Assembly: GCF_001046635.1 (NCBI RefSeq)
Contig: NZ_KQ130457.1
Span: 5,641 to 69,640, forward strand
Direction: 5' to 3'
DNA from: Novosphingobium barchaimii LL02
GTDB lineage: Bacteria > Pseudomonadota > Alphaproteobacteria > Sphingomonadales > Sphingomonadaceae
DNA: 64,000 nucleotides
This document shows positions 41,517 to 51,566 of this stretch, piece by piece; the first letter of the stretch is position 1, and each line of letters opens with the position of its first letter. The notes beneath the pieces were generated by a model. The model did no database searches. It worked only from the letters and a program-made list of their open reading frames with translations, and was not told where the DNA came from. The position numbers were made by a program, and so were the translations under genes.

Positions 41517-41821
41517 GGCGGGTGCGGCAGTCGTGGGCCCCTAGCGCCGTTCGCATAGGGGCGACAGCACCCGCGCTAATTGGAGAGCTGTACCGAATAT
41601 ATCCTTGTCATTGGCGCCCGCACGAAGATTTCTCGCCTGTGGAAATCGCATCTACGGCGAATATATGCTGACTCTCCAGCCGGGATTACCGTGCAGCATG
41701 CGGGCAAGGGCCATCGCTCATAGGCTCACCACGGCGTAGCCGAGCGGAATGGCGGCGATGATGCGCAGGGCCATGTCCCCGCGCTGCCGACATCCCGGCA
41801 GCTGCGCCGTGGCGGCCGTGC
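41517..41821. other. Gap with decayed coding traces
   Basis: No intact gene. On the minus strand an 18-codon frame (MALRIIAAIPLGYAVVSL, ending in a stop at 41723-41725) resembles the start of small membrane proteins (DUF3649-like) that follow siderophore-receptor genes. It would lie just after the broken receptor at 41822. The resemblance is weak. Nothing else is recognised. Confidence 0.3.
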
Positions 41822-42205
41822 TCACTGGTAGGAGAACCGCAGCGTTGCGAACACAGTGCGGGGGCTGCCGTAGAAGTTACCCCGCCCCGTGGAAGAGATA
41901 CGTGCGTAATACGAGCGGTCGAACAGGTTATTGACGTTGACCGACAACCATAGCTGTTCGTTCAGCTTTTAGCCGGCCCTGAGGTCCGCGACGACATAAC
42001 CGCCCTGCCGGACGATGGTGGAACGGGTGACCAGCGAGCCATCGATGTTGAATACCGCTGCATTGCCCCCGGAAGTGGAACTGAGCCAGGTCACGCCGCC
42101 GCCGATGCTGAAGCCTGCCAAGGCGCCATCGGTCGGCGCGTAATTGGTGAACATCTTGATCGAATGCTTCGGGATCACCGGCACTACCGAGATGCCAATG
42201 CCGGG
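41822..42205 (-). pseudogene. TonB-dependent receptor C-terminal fragment
   Basis: The last 125 or so residues of a siderophore-type receptor: HSIKMFTNYAPTDGALAGF, GGGVTWLSSTSGGNAAVFN, QGGYVVADLRAG, an in-frame TAA, then KLNEQLWLSVNVNNLFDRSY and the barrel end YGSPRTVFATLRFSYQ. The NVNNLFDRSYYARI pattern is typical of FpvA/FhuE-like receptors. The upstream part of the gene is absent, so this is a truncated, broken copy immediately downstream of the intact receptor at 42381. Confidence 0.75.
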
Positions 42206-42341
42206 TAATTCTGCTGCGCCCCGGCACGCATGCGGTCGTCTGGCGGCGTGACCTGCTCGGGCTTGCGGCATTTCGGAACCTGGGGCGGGTAGGGGAACCT
42301 GCGGAACATCTACTTTCGGGAGATGTAAGGACCAAGGGCGG

Positions 42342-42361
42342 GCCCGGCGTCATAGCCGGGC
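42342..42361 (-). terminator. Hairpin after TonB receptor at 42381
   Basis: GCCCGGC and GCCGGGC form a perfect 7-base stem just past the receptor stop on the minus strand. There is no T-run, so this is a weak call. Confidence 0.35.
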
Positions 42362-42380
42362 TCGCATGGCCGGGTTATGG

Positions 42381-44549
42381 TCAAAATTCGACCGTTGCCG
42401 AGGTCTTGAAGACGCGGGGCATCCCTTGGACAAGATAGCCGCCGAGTGAAGAAGCCCAGTACCGCTTGTTCGCGACGTTATCGACGTTGAAACGAAACGT
42501 GACCGGCTTGTTCGCGACGGCGACCACATAGCGCGCGCCAAGGTCGAAGCGCGTCCATTCCGGCAGTTCGAGCGTATTGGCGAGGTTCACCATCTGCCTG
42601 CCCGTCTGCATCACGCGTCCCGTCAGGGTCACGCCGGGCAAGAAGGCCAAGTCCCATTCGACATTGGCGTTCGCGGTGTATTCGGGCACGCCGATGGCGT
42701 TGTTGCCGTCAAACGTGCCGCCCGTTGTCCGGCGCTGCTTGGCGTCCGTAACCGAAAGGCCGGCGATCACGCGCAGGCCGTCGACCGGCTCGCCGTCGAG
42801 GCTCAGTTCCACGCCCTTGTTGCGCTGCTGGCCGTTGAGCGTGAAGCGCGGGAAGGTGTCGGTCGTCTCGTTCAGGGTCTGCGGCCGATCTGTCTGGAAC
42901 AGCGCGAGCGAGGCGTTGAAGCGTCCCATGGCGAGCTTGCCGCCCACTTCGTACTGCACGGTCTTGAAAGGTGCGAACACTTCGCCTGCATTGATCGTTC
43001 CGGCGCCTGCGATCGGGCCCTGGACCAGACCTTCGATGCGGTTGGCATAAAGCGAAACGGTCTCGGCAGGGCGTATCACGAGGCCGACCACCGGGGTCGT
43101 CGCGCTTTCCTTATATTCCACCGACAGGCTGCCGGCGGGCATGGGAGCAGGCACCGTCACGGCGTTCGCCCGATACGTGCGGACATGGATCTGCTGGCGG
43201 CGCAGGCCTACGGTAAGCTCCACCTTGTGATCGAATGCGCCGATCGTGTCGGATACGAAAAAGCTGGTGAGGCGAGTACGGTTCACCGGGAACGGATCGG
43301 CACGGTTGCCACCCTGCAGACCGCCGTTGAAATTGGGCACTGCCAGGTCGGCCGGATCGTAAAGGCTGGTGTTGGGCGCGGTGACCGAAGGCGAAAAGCC
43401 ATAGGCGTTGCGGTTCACATAGCGGCTGTGTGATGCGCCGAGGTTGAATTCGTGCGTGATCGGGCCTGTCGCGAACTTGCCCCGCACGCCAGCCTGCGCG
43501 GCTTCGTTGTTATCATTGCGCGGGATAGTCGAGCCAGTGACGCGGGCCGCGCCGGTGGCGTTATCAACGACCGTGAAGCTCTGGTACTGCCCCCGCTCCG
43601 CAGTGTCACGCGCACCGGCGGCGCTGTAGAACAGGATATCGTCGGAGATGTCGTACTCGAATTTGACGATGCCGAATACATCGCGGATCGTTGTGAAGTT
43701 CCAGTCCTGGCCATAATTGCTGTCGGCATCCGGCACATCGGGGATGGCGGTGACGGTGGCTGCCAACTGCACCATCGGGCGCATATGGCGCACTTTCACG
43801 CGCTGAAAGGCAAGATCCAGGGACAGCCTGGCGCGGTCGCTGCGCCAGTCGAAGGCCGCGCCGGTCACCACCGAACTGCGAAACTCGTCGTTGATCGCGG
43901 TATCGCCGGCTCGTCCGGCACCGTTGATGCGCACGCCGAACTGGCTTGCGTCCCCGAACCGGCGGCTGAAATCGAATGCGCCACCAAAGTGGGCGTCCGA
44001 CTGGTAATTGACGGTCAGCCGGTTGATCGGCTGGTCCTTGGCGCGCTTGGGTTGAAGATTGACGGTGCCTCCCAGCGCAGTGCCACCCGGCGCCGCGCCG
44101 AACAGGAATGCGCTGGCGCCGTTGAGGATCTGCACCTGATCATAAAGTTCGGGCGAGACGAGCTGGCGGGGGGTTACACCGTAAAGCCCGTCGATCGCTA
44201 TATCTTCGCCATAGAGGGGAAAGCCGCGGATAATGAACTGCTCGGAAGCATTGCCGAAGCCGAGCGAAGTGCGGACGGACGGGTCATTTTCAAGGACCTG
44301 CCCAAGCGTAAGCGGCTGCTGATTCAGAATCAGCGCCTCGCTATAGCCCTTGATCGCGAAGGGAACTTGCAGAGCATCTTTCGCGCCGAGTGCACCCAGG
44401 CTTCCTCGGCGCAGGACCTGCGTCTCGTTTTCGCGCTGGGCCGTGACGACGATGTCGGCTTCCTGAGCGAGTACGGACGGACCCGAAGCGCTTGCGCCGG
44501 CGACAACAGCGAGGGTTGCGAACTTTAAGATACTGCGACTGCTTAGCAT
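42381..44549 (-). CDS. TonB-dependent siderophore-type receptor
   Basis: An outer-membrane receptor of 722 residues from the ATG at 44549 (a TTG two codons earlier is an alternative). The signal peptide ends near SVLAQEADI. The plug has DALQVPFAIKGYSEALI, VLENDPSVRTSLGFGNASEQ, FIIRGFPLYGEDIAIDGLYG and ILNGASAFLFGAAPGGTALG, the siderophore-receptor pattern. The barrel ends SATVEF with terminal Phe, as required for assembly. Late strands include FNVDNVANKRYWAS. A ferric-siderophore or related chelate ligand is likely by family. Nothing in this 2.2-kb gene is broken, unlike the fragment downstream. Confidence 0.9.
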   Translation of the reverse strand: MLSSRSILKFATLAVVAGASASGPSVLAQEADIVVTAQRENETQVLRRGSLGALGAKDALQVPFAIKGYSEALILNQQPLTLGQVLENDPSVRTSLGFGNASEQFIIRGFPLYGEDIAIDGLYGVTPRQLVSPELYDQVQILNGASAFLFGAAPGGTALGGTVNLQPKRAKDQPINRLTVNYQSDAHFGGAFDFSRRFGDASQFGVRINGAGRAGDTAINDEFRSSVVTGAAFDWRSDRARLSLDLAFQRVKVRHMRPMVQLAATVTAIPDVPDADSNYGQDWNFTTIRDVFGIVKFEYDISDDILFYSAAGARDTAERGQYQSFTVVDNATGAARVTGSTIPRNDNNEAAQAGVRGKFATGPITHEFNLGASHSRYVNRNAYGFSPSVTAPNTSLYDPADLAVPNFNGGLQGGNRADPFPVNRTRLTSFFVSDTIGAFDHKVELTVGLRRQQIHVRTYRANAVTVPAPMPAGSLSVEYKESATTPVVGLVIRPAETVSLYANRIEGLVQGPIAGAGTINAGEVFAPFKTVQYEVGGKLAMGRFNASLALFQTDRPQTLNETTDTFPRFTLNGQQRNKGVELSLDGEPVDGLRVIAGLSVTDAKQRRTTGGTFDGNNAIGVPEYTANANVEWDLAFLPGVTLTGRVMQTGRQMVNLANTLELPEWTRFDLGARYVVAVANKPVTFRFNVDNVANKRYWASSLGGYLVQGMPRVFKTSATVEF

Positions 44550-44887
44550 TCTCAATTAACCCCTGTATTTGCCGCTAGGATGCCGCGAATTCCGCTTCCA
44601 CCATCTGGCGTGTGGCAGCTGCCACTATTCGAAATTTCAGCAAACCTCCAGCTCTTCTGATTAGAGAGGGCCAACTCGTATTCTTGCCGATGCTGCCTCG
44701 GTCGCGGCAATGCGGGGTGGTGGGTCAACGGGCGGCGCAACTCATGCTGAAAACGCTCGTCGGGGTTTGGTGGTCGACTGCACCGGAGTCGTCGGCGACT
44801 TCCCCGAAAAGCAAGAGCTTTGCTGGGTCATATCGCTTTCGGCATACTCCGAACGCCATGCTTTCTTTTCCAGCCCATCGGCTGATT
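44550..44887. other. Gap upstream of TonB receptor
   Basis: 338 bases with no supported gene on either strand. It should contain the receptor promoter; no convincing Fur box, sigma element or repeat was found by eye. Confidence 0.3.
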
Positions 44888-45784
44888 TTATTGAATAATC
44901 TTCCATGAATGCAACATATGTTGCCTGACGAGTGCTGAAGGCTCCTGACGTGCCAGTTCTTCGGCAGTTGCCAGTGCCATCGCGCGATAGGGTGCCAGCA
45001 TGTCGGGATAGCCCGCCTCGATCGCAGTGAGGTGAGCGCAGACTGTGCCGGTATCCCCGCGCAGCACCGGACCCGACAGAGCGCCGATCCCACGTTCGAG
45101 CGCATTGTCCAGTGCAGCGCGTACCAGCGGCGCCAGGAAATCTCGCGGGTTCTCCGCTCCGGCGGCCCGCAAGGCGCCTGATGCTCCTGCGATCAGTGTG
45201 ACAAGGTGATTGGCCGCGTGGCATAGCGCGGCGTGATAAAGTGTGCGCTGCGTTTCGGCCACCTCGACCGATACACCGCCAAGCATGCGGATAAGCCCAT
45301 GGGCACGCGCTGCCGCTTTGGAATCCGAGCCGGTAACGGCAAAATGTGCCCCTGCCATGCGCACCACCTCAAGATGCGGATCGCCGGTGAAGGTCATGGC
45401 CGGATGTATCGCTGCCGTCAGCGCGCCGTTACTGTGCAGGGCGGAGAGGATCGCCGTGCCGCTGCTGCCGCTGACGTGGAAGACGAGAGGCGCGTGATCC
45501 AACCGCCCGGCCTGAGCCAGTGTCTCAGCCACGGCCGTGATGGCATCGTCCGACACCGCGATGACGGTGACATCGCAGGCCTGCACAAGCGCAGCGAGGC
45601 TGTTGGCCGCCACGCCATGCCCGATCTGCGCGATGGCTTCCTCCATTGCCGTGCGCGTGCGGCCCCAAAGCATCGGCGGCTTTGCGCTATGTTTGCCAAG
45701 AGCTAGCGCCATGGCGCGGGCAACTTTGCCTGTGCCGATGATGCCGATCTGCCGGATGAGGGAGGGGGCCGTCATGTGAACCAT
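44888..45784 (-). CDS. DUF2520/Rossmann-fold oxidoreductase-like protein
   Basis: A 298-residue protein with an N-terminal NAD(P)-binding fold (QIGIIGTGKVARAMALAL, GxGxxA motif at about residues 16-21; strand CDVTVIAVSDDAI). The second, helical domain contains AAIHPAMTFTGDP, the segment that marks DUF2520 proteins, and YHAALCHAANHLVTLIAG. These proteins are related to F420-dependent NADP reductases and ketopantoate reductases; their reaction is not established. ATG at 45784, or three codons later (MTAPSL). It is followed by the receptor gene on the same strand but with a 338-base gap. It is probably unlinked to the TetR upstream, which lies 66 bases away in the same direction. Confidence 0.75.
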   Translation of the reverse strand: MVHMTAPSLIRQIGIIGTGKVARAMALALGKHSAKPPMLWGRTRTAMEEAIAQIGHGVAANSLAALVQACDVTVIAVSDDAITAVAETLAQAGRLDHAPLVFHVSGSSGTAILSALHSNGALTAAIHPAMTFTGDPHLEVVRMAGAHFAVTGSDSKAAARAHGLIRMLGGVSVEVAETQRTLYHAALCHAANHLVTLIAGASGALRAAGAENPRDFLAPLVRAALDNALERGIGALSGPVLRGDTGTVCAHLTAIEAGYPDMLAPYRAMALATAEELARQEPSALVRQHMLHSWKIIQ

Positions 45785-45850
45785 TTACCGCCTGAATCGC
45801 GTTCGCACTATCCCCGGGTCAATCAGGCCCGACATCAATCAAGGGTGGCG

Positions 45851-46441
45851 TCAATCGCCCAGCTCCGCCGCGATGCCCATCAAGGCGATGCGGGCTACGC
45901 TGGCCAGTCGTTTCTCGTCCCAGCCTTCGCGCGCGGCAGCGGACATGCCGGACATCACGGCGACCACCATGTCCGTCACACTATCCGCCGCATCGGGATG
46001 AGACTGCATTAGGAAGGCGTGAATGGCGGCGCGCGGGCGTTGGGCCGCGGTGCGCGCCAACTGGCAGATATCGGCATCGGTGGATGCGCGCGCGGCTTCC
46101 AGCACGAGGCAACCACGCCGTTCGGGATCGGCAGCATAGGCGCGCGCCGAATCCGTAAGCAGGTGCGCCACCGCATCGATGACGGGACGGCCGGGCACGA
46201 ACAGGTCCGCGATCGGGGTGGCGGCCGCACTATAGCGCTGGAGGACGCGCTCGAAAAAGGCGGCCTTGCTGCCGAAGGCGGCATAGAAGCTGGGAGGCTT
46301 GATGCCCAGCGCGCTGGTCAGCGCGGCAAGGCCGACGCCTTCGTAACCCTTTTCGTGGAACAGCGCCTCGCCTGTCGCCAGGGCCTGTTCGGTATCGAAG
46401 CTGCGCGGCCTGCCCCTTCCTGATTTTAAATTAGCAGTCAC
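45851..46441 (-). CDS. TetR family regulator
   Basis: A 196-residue repressor from a GTG start at 46441, chosen because AGAGG lies about 10 bases upstream and the product begins MTANLKSGRGRPRSFDT, a common TetR leader; longer frames need a TTG and add unrelated residues. The HTH is ALFHEKGYEGVGLAALTSAL, GIKPPSFYAAFGSKAAFFER. The C-terminal domain is of the TetR_C_16-like or AefR-like kind (GCLVLEAARASTDADI). It is divergent from the SDR gene at 46516, the typical target of such a regulator. Confidence 0.87.
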   Translation of the reverse strand: MTANLKSGRGRPRSFDTEQALATGEALFHEKGYEGVGLAALTSALGIKPPSFYAAFGSKAAFFERVLQRYSAAATPIADLFVPGRPVIDAVAHLLTDSARAYAADPERRGCLVLEAARASTDADICQLARTAAQRPRAAIHAFLMQSHPDAADSVTDMVVAVMSGMSAAAREGWDEKRLASVARIALMGIAAELGD

Positions 46442-46515
46442 TACAAAATACCTCTTGAAGCCCCTCGCGGGGCGATATATGTAGCGAACGCTCAATATTT
46501 ATCAAGGAATGTGAC
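46442..46515. promoter_or_regulatory. TetR/SDR divergent promoter
   Basis: A 74-base shared promoter. The small inverted repeat AGCGAACGCT (46483-46492) with partial flanking symmetry is the best operator candidate. AAGGAA serves as the SDR ribosome site. Confidence 0.4.
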
Positions 46516-47229
46516 ATGGCAGATATCATGGGAAAGAAGGCATTGGTGATTGGCGGCAGCCGCGGCATCGGCGCCGCTATCGTAACGAGACTGGCTGCCG
46601 ACGGCGCGCAAGTCGATTTCACTTATGCAGGCTCCCGGGAATCCGCCGAGGCCTTGGCGCAGAAGACCGGGGCCACGGCCATCCGTTCCGATGCCGCCGA
46701 CCGCGACGGCCTTATAAAGACCGTGCGCGACGCCGGACCTGTCGATATCCTGGTGTTCAACGCCGGTCTGCTGGTAGCCGGCGATCCGTTGGAACTGGCA
46801 GCGGATAATGTCGATCGCATGATCGACGTCAACGTGCGCGCGCCTTACCATGCCGCCGTCGAAGCGGCGCGCGCCATGCCCGACGGCGGGCGCATCGTGT
46901 TCGTCGGCTCCGTCAACGGCGACAGCATGCCATTCCCCGGCCTTGCCGCCTATGCGATGACCAAGTCGGCCTTGCAGGGCATGACGCGCGGCCTCGCGCG
47001 TGATTTCGGCCCTCGCGAGATCACCGTCAACGTCGTGCAGCCGGGACCCACCGACACGGAAATGAATCCCGCCGATGGCCCGATGGCCGAGCTGATGCAC
47101 AGCGTCATGGCGATCAAGCGCCATGGGAACGCGATGGAAGTGGCGAGCCTCGTCTCCTACCTTGTGAGCGCGGATGCGCGCGGCATAACCGGCGCCATGC
47201 ATACCATCGACGGCGGCTTCGGCGCCTGA
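46516..47229 (+). CDS. Short-chain dehydrogenase/reductase (SDR)
   Basis: A classical SDR of 237 residues, NAD(P)H-dependent. The cofactor motif GGSRGIGAAI lies at residues 13-22; the strand and Asn motif is VFNAGLL, the catalytic Ser is in FVGSVNGD and the Tyr-Lys pair in YAMTKSALQ. The C-terminus (ITGAMHTIDGGFGA) is the usual one. Reaction: oxidation or reduction of a carbonyl/alcohol; substrate unknown. AAGGAA precedes the ATG by six bases. It is divergent from its probable TetR repressor, a pairing common in oxidoreductase stress or solvent-response genes. Confidence 0.92.
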   Translation: MADIMGKKALVIGGSRGIGAAIVTRLAADGAQVDFTYAGSRESAEALAQKTGATAIRSDAADRDGLIKTVRDAGPVDILVFNAGLLVAGDPLELAADNVDRMIDVNVRAPYHAAVEAARAMPDGGRIVFVGSVNGDSMPFPGLAAYAMTKSALQGMTRGLARDFGPREITVNVVQPGPTDTEMNPADGPMAELMHSVMAIKRHGNAMEVASLVSYLVSADARGITGAMHTIDGGFGA

Positions 47230-47351
47230 CCGGCCGACACGAGACACATAACGGCCAGATCGGGGAAGCGGCGCTGAAGGCCGCGTTAGCCTCACCTGAG
47301 GAAGCCGATGGCCTTCCCGTTCTCGAACGGATTTTGAGCAGGAGTATTGGC

Positions 47352-48206
47352 ATGGATATCGGATTTGTCGGCCTTGGCCGGATGGGGCTGGCGATGGCCT
47401 CGAACCTGGGGCGTGCCGGGCACCGTATTCTCGCTTGGAACCGTTCGCCCGTGGCGGGGGATGCGGTGGTGAACGGGACCATCGCGGCAAGCCCTGAGGA
47501 GGTGCTCGGCGCAGACGTGGTCTTTACCATGCTGTCGGACGATGCGGCGATCCGGGAGGTCGTGCTGGACGGCGACCTTCTATCCCATGCCCGTGAGGGA
47601 CTGGTGCATGTGGTCACCGCGACGATCTCGGTGGATTTCGCGGGTGAGCTTGCGGATATCCATGCCGCGCGTGGCATCGGCTATGTCTCGGCCCCGGTGT
47701 TCGGTCGGCCCGACGTGGCCGAAGCGGCGCAGCTCAACATCATGGCCGCCGGCCCCGCCGAGGCGATCGCCAGGGTAACCCCGCTGTTCGACGTGATCGG
47801 GCGGCGCGTCTTCGTGATGGGAGAGGATCCCCGCACCGCCAATGCCTCCAAGGTCGCGGGCAACATGATGATCGCCATGGCCATGGAGGCCATGGCCGAA
47901 GCGGCGGCGATCACCGAGGCGCACGGCGTGGAGCGCGGCGCTTTCCTGGACCTGATGACCCAGACCCTGTTCGGCTGCCGGGTCTATGAAAATTATGGCG
48001 GCAAGATCGTTGCGGGCGATTACGAGCCGGGCTTCCGCCTGGCTCTCGGCCTAAAGGACCTGCGGCTGGCGAGCGAGGCCGGCGAAGCGTTCGGCAAGGC
48101 GCTGCCCATGCTCGGCGCGGTGCGCGGGCAGATGCAGGCCGCCGCCGATGCCGGGCGCGGCGAGCAGGACTGGTCTGCCATAGCGGCGCATCTGCTAGGC
48201 AGTTGA
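47352..48206 (+). CDS. Beta-hydroxyacid dehydrogenase (3-hydroxyisobutyrate dehydrogenase-like)
   Basis: A 284-residue NAD(P)-dependent dehydrogenase of the 6PGDH/HIBADH superfamily. The dinucleotide motif is GFVGLGRMG (4-12), the substrate loop APVFGRPDVAEAAQL, and the catalytic Lys K167 in NASKVAGNMM. The C-terminal helical domain completes the family fold. Variation in the substrate loop (usual D-x-P-V-S-G-G replaced by SAPVFGR) fits imine-reductase or glyoxylate-reductase-like members, so an imine reductase is a real alternative. AGGAG lies 7 bases before the ATG; a frame start six codons earlier lacks one. It lies 122 bases after the SDR and may be co-transcribed. Confidence 0.88.
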   Translation: MDIGFVGLGRMGLAMASNLGRAGHRILAWNRSPVAGDAVVNGTIAASPEEVLGADVVFTMLSDDAAIREVVLDGDLLSHAREGLVHVVTATISVDFAGELADIHAARGIGYVSAPVFGRPDVAEAAQLNIMAAGPAEAIARVTPLFDVIGRRVFVMGEDPRTANASKVAGNMMIAMAMEAMAEAAAITEAHGVERGAFLDLMTQTLFGCRVYENYGGKIVAGDYEPGFRLALGLKDLRLASEAGEAFGKALPMLGAVRGQMQAAADAGRGEQDWSAIAAHLLGS

Positions 48207-48215
48207 GCGGCGCGT

Positions 48216-49607
48216 TCAGGAGGCGGGGGTGGCCGTATCCCCGCCCAGCGCCTGATAGACCTGCACTTGCGCGGTCAGCTGGTTGTAGCGGTTCTGGAGC
48301 AGGCTGCTGCGCGCGCTGCGCAGGCGTTCCTGCGCGTCGAGCCACAGGCGCAGGGTGATGAGGCCGTTGCGGTACTGGCGTTCGTACAAGGACTCGGCGT
48401 CTTTGGCGGCGGCGTAATTGGCATCTAGGAACCGGGCCTGGGCGATGTACTGGTCGCGCGCGGAAAGGCTGATCTGGGTATCGCGCAGGGCGTCGTAGAA
48501 GGTCTGGCGGAAGTCCTGGACGGCGATGTCGTAGTCCGCGCGGGCGACCCCGGTGGCGAGGCGGACCTTGACCGGGTTCAGTTCCGGCAGCGATAGCGCC
48601 GCGCCGAGGCTGGCGGCTGGGTTGCTGAAGAACGTGAGCAGCGAGGAACTGGCCGTCCCCAGCGCGCCGGTCAGGCTGAAGCCGGGGTAATAGCTTACCG
48701 TGGTGGCATCGCTGGTCGCCAGCGTCCCGCGCAGGCGCAGTTCGGCCGCCGAAAGGTCGGGGCGACGCGCCAGCAGCGAGGCAGGGACGCCCGCGTTGAT
48801 GGCGGGCAGGGCGTTCTGGGGCAAGGCACGCAGTTCCTCGCCGTCGTAACCTTGACGGTCGAGCAGGGCGGCGAGGGCTTTCAGCGCCTCAACGCGGGCC
48901 TGTACCAGCTGCGTCTGCGCGGCTTCCTGCGATGCGACCGATTGCTGCGCATCGCGCAGTTCCACGCGGGAAACGGCGCCGGCGTCATACTGGCGCTGCA
49001 CCAGTTCCAGCGCGCGCTTCACATAGGCGATGCTCTGTTCGCCCAGCGCGATCTGTTCATTGGCATATCCCAGTTGCCACCATGCCTGTACGGCGGTGCC
49101 GATAAGCGAAAGTCGCGTTCCGGCTAGATCCTGCGCGGTGGCCTGTGCTTCCCAGCGCGCTGCGTCTGCCTGTGCGTCGAGCTTGCCGAAAAGGTCGATC
49201 TCCCATGAGGCGCCCAGAGAGCCGTTGCTCCCTTTTGTCCAAGATGTGCCGCCCTCCAGCGGCTTCGAGGCATTGGAGGATAGCCCCGCGTTGAAGCTGG
49301 GGAGCAGCGCCTGCCGCGCCAGATCGGAGGACAGCCGCGCGCGCTTCAGGCGGAGGCCGGCGGCGGCGAGGTCGGCATTGGTCGCCAGCACCTGCTGCAC
49401 CAGCGAGGTGAGGGCAGGGTCGCCGAACTCGTTCCACCACGGGCCGCCTGCGGGGGCGGGATCGCCCACGGGAGCTGCGTCCCATCCGGCGGCGACCGGG
49501 ACCGAAGGCACGGCGTAATGCGAGCGGGTGACGCCCGCGCAGCCGGCGGCCAAGGGAAGCACTGCCAGGACGAAGAGCAGCCGCGGGGAAGGGAGGAGCC
49601 TATGCAC
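48216..49607 (-). CDS. NodT-family outer-membrane efflux lipoprotein
   Basis: An outer-membrane channel subunit (TolC/OprM type) of 463 residues. The GTG at 49607 was chosen because it lies two bases after the macB stop and begins the lipoprotein signal (LLFVLAVLPLAAGC, Cys23). Two OEP repeats follow: NADLAAAGLRLKRARLSSDL in the first, ARRPDLSAAELRLRGTLATS and PELNPVKVRLATGVARADYD in the second. It forms the exit duct for the MacAB pump encoded upstream in the same operon. Nothing is broken. Confidence 0.88.
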   Translation of the reverse strand: MHRLLPSPRLLFVLAVLPLAAGCAGVTRSHYAVPSVPVAAGWDAAPVGDPAPAGGPWWNEFGDPALTSLVQQVLATNADLAAAGLRLKRARLSSDLARQALLPSFNAGLSSNASKPLEGGTSWTKGSNGSLGASWEIDLFGKLDAQADAARWEAQATAQDLAGTRLSLIGTAVQAWWQLGYANEQIALGEQSIAYVKRALELVQRQYDAGAVSRVELRDAQQSVASQEAAQTQLVQARVEALKALAALLDRQGYDGEELRALPQNALPAINAGVPASLLARRPDLSAAELRLRGTLATSDATTVSYYPGFSLTGALGTASSSLLTFFSNPAASLGAALSLPELNPVKVRLATGVARADYDIAVQDFRQTFYDALRDTQISLSARDQYIAQARFLDANYAAAKDAESLYERQYRNGLITLRLWLDAQERLRSARSSLLQNRYNQLTAQVQVYQALGGDTATPAS

Positions 49608-49609
49608 GC

Positions 49610-51559
49610 TTAGTCTCTCGAAAGGGCGTCGACCGGGTCGAGCCGGGCCGCGCGCCGGGCGGGCAGGAAGCCGAAGACGATGCCGATCATCGTGGAGCAC
49701 ACGAAGGCGGCAACGATCGAAGTGGTCGAGTAGGACAGGGTTATCGGCGCGCTCGCAAGGTAGAACAAGACGCCCACCCCAAGCGACAGCAGCACGCCGA
49801 TCACGCCGCCGATCAGGCACACCAATATCGCCTCGATCAGGAACTGCTGGAGAATGTCGGACTGACGCGCGCCCACCGCCATGCGCACGCCGATCTCGGC
49901 GGTACGTTCAGTGACCGAGACGAGCATGATGTTCATCACGCCGATGCCGCCCACGATCAGCGAAATCACCGCGATCGCGGCCACGAGCAGCGTCATGGTC
50001 TGAGTGGCGCTGGTGATCGTGGCGCGGATGTCGTCGGAATTGCTGATGAAGAAGTCAACCGTGCCGTGGCGCTGGGTCAGAAGCTGCGTCACCGCTGCCT
50101 CCGCTGCTGAGGTTGAGGTATTGTCGGCGATGCGCACGGTGATGTTTGATACGTAGGACTGACCCAGCATCCGGCTCATCACCGTGGTGTAAGGCACATA
50201 GGCGGTCAGGCTGTCGCTGCCGCCGAAGCCCTGCTGCTGGGTGCCGACGACGCCGACGATGCGCACGGGGACCTTGCTCAGCAGGACGACTTTGCCCAGC
50301 GGGTCCTCGCCGTCCGGGAACAGGGTTTTCACGGTGTTCTCGTCGACCACGGCGTCCTGCTCAAGGCGGCGCACGCTTTGCTGATCGAACAGGCTGCCTG
50401 ACACTAGTTTCAACCCGCGCACGCGGAAGTAGTCGGCGCCCACGCCGCTGACGCTCGCGGTGGCGGCCACGTTACGGTAGCGGGCGGTGACGCTGGAGGA
50501 GACGCTGGGGGTCACGCTGTCGATGTATGAAAGCTGCGACAGCGCATCGGCATCGGTGTCCTTGAGTGTCTGAATCTTGCCCGATCGCATGTCGCCGAAG
50601 CTCTTGCCGGGAAAGACGGTAAGGGTGCTGGTGCCCAGCCCGGAGATGTCCGAAAGAATTTGCTCCTGCGAGCCCTTGCCCAGCGCCACCACGGACACGA
50701 CCGAGGCGATGCCGATGATGATGCCCAGCATCGTCAGGAACGTGCGCAGCTTGTGCGCCGACATCGCCAGTACCGCCATGCGGAAGGCTTCGCGAAACCG
50801 GTCGGCAAGCTGCTGGAAGTTGCTGGTGCCCTGTACCGGCGGGGGCAGAGTCGGCGCGATTTTCGGCTCGCCCTTGCGGCGGTCGTCGATGATCTCGCCG
50901 TCGTGGATCTCGATGATCCGGTCGGCGTGCTCGGCAACGTGCATGTCGTGGGTGACGATGATGACTGTGTGGCCCTCGGCGTGGAGTTCGCCCAGGATCG
51001 CCATGACTTCCACGCCGCTGGCGCTGTCCAGCGCGCCGGTCGGCTCGTCGGCGAAGATCACCTCGCCGCCGTTCATCAAGGCGCGCGCGATCGAGACGCG
51101 CTGCTGCTGGCCGCCCGAAAGCTGACCGGGACGATGGTTGGTACGCTCACCCAGGCCCAGGCGGGCGAGCAGTTGCCCGGCCCGGTCAGCCCGCTCGCCG
51201 CGCGGCTTGCCGGCATAGACCGCTGGAACCTCGACGTTGCCGAGCGCGGAAAGGTCGGTGAGCAGGTGGTAGCGCTGGAAGATGAAGCCGAAATGCTCGC
51301 GGCGCAGGGCCGCCAGTTCATCCGGCTCCAGCTTGCCGGTGTCTCGACCGCTGACGCGGTACGACCCCGAGGTCGGCCGGTCCAGGCAGCCCAGAATGTT
51401 CATCAGCGTCGACTTGCCCGAACCGGACTGGCCGACAATGGCCACCATCTCGCCCGCCAGGATCGTCAGGTCGATGTCCTTGAGCGCAGCGAAGACGCCG
51501 TCGCCCGAAGGATATTCGCGCCGGACTTTCGACAGCGACAGGAGCGGCGTGGGGGTCAT
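49610..51559 (-). CDS. macB: MacB-like ABC transporter (ATPase-permease fusion)
   Basis: An inner-membrane mechanotransmitting ABC exporter of 649 residues, the usual MacB length. The N-terminal ATPase has Walker [10 protein letters not shown] (43-51), signature [15 protein letters not shown] and Walker [14 protein letters not shown] linker leads to four membrane segments (first at [20 protein letters not shown]) separated by a large periplasmic domain; the FtsX-like end reads [20 protein letters not shown]. Typical substrates are macrolides, lipopeptides, siderophores or toxins. It starts 7 bases after macA, forming a three-gene operon with the NodT-type channel. Confidence 0.93.
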   Translation of the reverse strand: MTPTPLLSLSKVRREYPSGDGVFAALKDIDLTILAGEMVAIVGQSGSGKSTLMNILGCLDRPTSGSYRVSGRDTGKLEPDELAALRREHFGFIFQRYHLLTDLSALGNVEVPAVYAGKPRGERADRAGQLLARLGLGERTNHRPGQLSGGQQQRVSIARALMNGGEVIFADEPTGALDSASGVEVMAILGELHAEGHTVIIVTHDMHVAEHADRIIEIHDGEIIDDRRKGEPKIAPTLPPPVQGTSNFQQLADRFREAFRMAVLAMSAHKLRTFLTMLGIIIGIASVVSVVALGKGSQEQILSDISGLGTSTLTVFPGKSFGDMRSGKIQTLKDTDADALSQLSYIDSVTPSVSSSVTARYRNVAATASVSGVGADYFRVRGLKLVSGSLFDQQSVRRLEQDAVVDENTVKTLFPDGEDPLGKVVLLSKVPVRIVGVVGTQQQGFGGSDSLTAYVPYTTVMSRMLGQSYVSNITVRIADNTSTSAAEAAVTQLLTQRHGTVDFFISNSDDIRATITSATQTMTLLVAAIAVISLIVGGIGVMNIMLVSVTERTAEIGVRMAVGARQSDILQQFLIEAILVCLIGGVIGVLLSLGVGVLFYLASAPITLSYSTTSIVAAFVCSTMIGIVFGFLPARRAARLDPVDALSRD

Positions 51560-51566
51560 CGCCGCC

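Noticed and set aside
44612-44908. 98-codon plus-strand frame between the TonB receptor and DUF2520 genes
   Set aside because: No ribosome site, no protein-like pattern and overlap with the DUF2520 3' end; probably chance.
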